DNA from: an uncultured Pseudanabaenaceae cyanobacterium
GTDB taxonomy: Bacteria > Cyanobacteriota > Cyanobacteriia > Pseudanabaenales > Pseudanabaenaceae
Assembly (NCBI GenBank): GCA_937927915.1
Contig: CALGKB010000007.1
Coordinates: 124,001 to 188,000, forward strand
DNA: 64,000 nt
Direction: 5' to 3'
Every line of letters starts with the position of its first letter. The first letter of the stretch is position 1. A program made the position numbers and the translations under genes. Below the pieces are notes generated by a model. It saw nothing but the letters and a program-made list of their open reading frames with translations, did not search any database and was not told where the DNA came from. Shown here in pieces: positions 62,951 through 64,000 of this stretch.

Positions 62951-63394
62951 TTACATTGCTACTAGGGAGAACATTAACTCACCTTCGCACACAAGTTGCC
63001 CATCTACTTCCGCTTTAGTCTGCATTTTACCAAAACGTTTTTGTTTTACCACCAGCAGTTCTGCCGTCATAATCAGTTGGTCCCCCGGGAGGACGGGACG
63101 ACGAAACCGCACCCCATCAATCCCCGCAAATAGGGAGAGCTGCCCTTCTGCCCCTGGCATCTGCGTTAATACTATGCCCCCCACCTGTGCCATCGCTTCT
63201 ACGATCAATACACCAGGCATGATCGGACGGTTGGGGAAATGCCCCTGGAAAAACGGCTCGTTCATAGTCACATTTTTTAGTCCCACTGCCGATCGCCCTG
63301 GCTCGTAGGCAATGATGCGGTCTACCAGCAAAAAAGGATAGCGGTGGGGCAAGATTTTTTGGATTGCTTCTATGTTCAAAACTGGGTTTGTCAT
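62951..63394 (-). CDS. fabZ: 3-hydroxyacyl-ACP dehydratase
   Basis: Hot-dog fold dehydratase of fatty acid elongation. From the ATG at 63394 the protein has 147 residues: [18 protein letters not shown] near the start, then the catalytic [20 protein letters not shown] with His and Glu. The upstream ATG at 63409 adds five residues. It is upstream of lpxA with an eight-base gap; the usual upstream partner lpxC is absent from this window. Confidence 0.96.
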   Translation of the reverse strand: MTNPVLNIEAIQKILPHRYPFLLVDRIIAYEPGRSAVGLKNVTMNEPFFQGHFPNRPIMPGVLIVEAMAQVGGIVLTQMPGAEGQLSLFAGIDGVRFRRPVLPGDQLIMTAELLVVKQKRFGKMQTKAEVDGQLVCEGELMFSLVAM

Positions 63395-63475
63395 GGTAAC
63401 GTCAAGCACTAAGGTTTAGTTGTAGCACAGTTTGCTCCCAATAAAGCAATCTCCCCACCTATCCCCTAATTGCTA

Positions 63476-64000
63476 CTAATTGGTGCCGGACAGCTCTGCT
63501 CGCAATTTTTGTGCCGCCCGTACCATATTTTGCAGGGCAGGGATTACCTCTTCCCACTGGCGAGTTTTCAAGCCACAGTCGGGGTTCACCCAGATTTGCT
63601 GCACGGGAATTTTTTCCACCCCCAGGCGCAGCTGTGTCGTAATTTGTGCCACACTGGGTATAGCAGGGCTATGTACGTCATAAACTCCATTCCCTACCTG
63701 GTGCTTGTAACCAGCCTCGGCAATCTCTAGGAGGGTGGCGTTGTTACTGCGACTGTTTTCAATGGAGAGGACATCGGCATCAAGGCGCTGAATGTGCTCA
63801 ATAATGTCACCAAACTCGGAGTAGCACATATGGGTATGAATTTGGGTCTCCGGTTGAGCCACCGCCGCCGCCAGACGAAAGGCATCCACTGCCCAGGTGA
63901 GATACTCCCCCCAGCGCTCCCGTTTGAGGGGTAGACCTTCCCGCAGAGCTGGTTCGTCAATTTGGATGATCTTTGCACCCGCTGCTTGTAAATCCGCCAC
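63476..64000 (-). CDS. metE: Cobalamin-independent methionine synthase, C-terminal part
   Basis: Transfers a methyl group from methyl-THF polyglutamate to homocysteine. Only the C-terminal ~174 residues are inside the window; the gene begins beyond base 64000. Zinc ligands are visible: His and Cys in THMCYSEF, and the Cys in NPDCGLKTR. The segment [15 protein letters not shown] and [12 protein letters not shown] match MetE. Its stop is followed by a spacer before fabZ. Works with metF (30005-30970) on the folate side. Confidence 0.95.
   Translation of the reverse strand: MADLQAAGAKIIQIDEPALREGLPLKRERWGEYLTWAVDAFRLAAAVAQPETQIHTHMCYSEFGDIIEHIQRLDADVLSIENSRSNNATLLEIAEAGYKHQVGNGVYDVHSPAIPSVAQITTQLRLGVEKIPVQQIWVNPDCGLKTRQWEEVIPALQNMVRAAQKLRAELSGTN

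Overview
This is a gene-dense piece of a cyanobacterial chromosome. The diagnostic genes are photosystem I psaF and psaJ, photosystem II psbK, magnesium chelatase chlI, CP12, UDP-sulfoquinovose synthase sqdB, the alkane pair aar/ado, an MPBQ/MSBQ methyltransferase, a CpcF-type phycobilin lyase, and an ATP synthase cluster with atpI, a proteolipid c subunit and a b' subunit. The palindrome CGATCG (core of the cyanobacterial HIP1 repeat) recurs throughout, most often as CGATCGG or ACGATCG. Small cyanobacteria-specific families (DUF1825, DUF3593, DUF2358, DUF4079, a probable DUF5340, a ComFB family protein) agree. The genus cannot be fixed from sequence alone.

Layout. 1-1774: ATP synthase genes (atpI, atpB, atpH, start of atpG) on the minus strand. 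1836-13365: mostly housekeeping (argC, a deoxyhypusine-synthase-like gene, fmt, purD, aroK, clpS, cp12, a UbiA prenyltransferase, radA) plus a caspase-like protein without its catalytic dyad and a HEAT-repeat protein. 13427-19525: a large hybrid histidine kinase, a lipoprotein cyclophilin, a short ketoacyl synthase and two small conserved proteins. 19749-20278: a decayed Uma2 nuclease gene. 20338-29994: chlI, cobU, a ComFB protein, psbK, a double GNAT protein, a Fur regulator, aar/ado, rplI, an iron permease and the MPBQ methyltransferase. 30005-37237: metF, pyrB, an M48 peptidase, tRNA-Glu, sqdB and three overlapping response regulators. 37301-46078: tRNA-Pro, an orphan ABC ATPase, a sugar nucleotidyltransferase, an NnrU/Z-ISO protein, cpcF, psaFJ, dnaX, glutaredoxin and an RRM protein. 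46204-57843: cellulose synthase with a broken PilZ tail, ferredoxin, dnaJ, ffh-rpsP-khpA, a secreted DUF2252 protein colliding with a low-complexity-tail membrane protein, a degenerate site-2 protease and recF. 58295-59745: an AT-rich relic of IS4-type transposases. 59746-64000: fabD, mtnP, lpxA, fabZ and part of metE.

How the genes fit together. Most of the window serves photosynthesis and envelope lipid metabolism: fabD and fabZ feed fatty acids to lpxA and to the aar/ado alkane route, sqdB makes the sulfolipid head group, and the UbiA and MPBQ methyltransferase proteins make plastoquinone and tocopherol. Signalling is represented by a hybrid kinase, a REC triplet with a degenerate GGDEF domain, a ComFB protein and a broken PilZ domain, all of which point toward c-di-GMP biology. 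There is no prophage, CRISPR array or obvious defence island.

Most notable points: an unlisted Cys-rich small ORF with a strong Shine-Dalgarno and its own terminator between rplI and ado; a full match to the HLR1 (RpaB) consensus at the start of the MPBQ methyltransferase gene; several homologues that have lost catalytic residues (caspase, site-2 protease, GGDEF); and frequent 3' overlaps of convergent genes, up to 123 bases.
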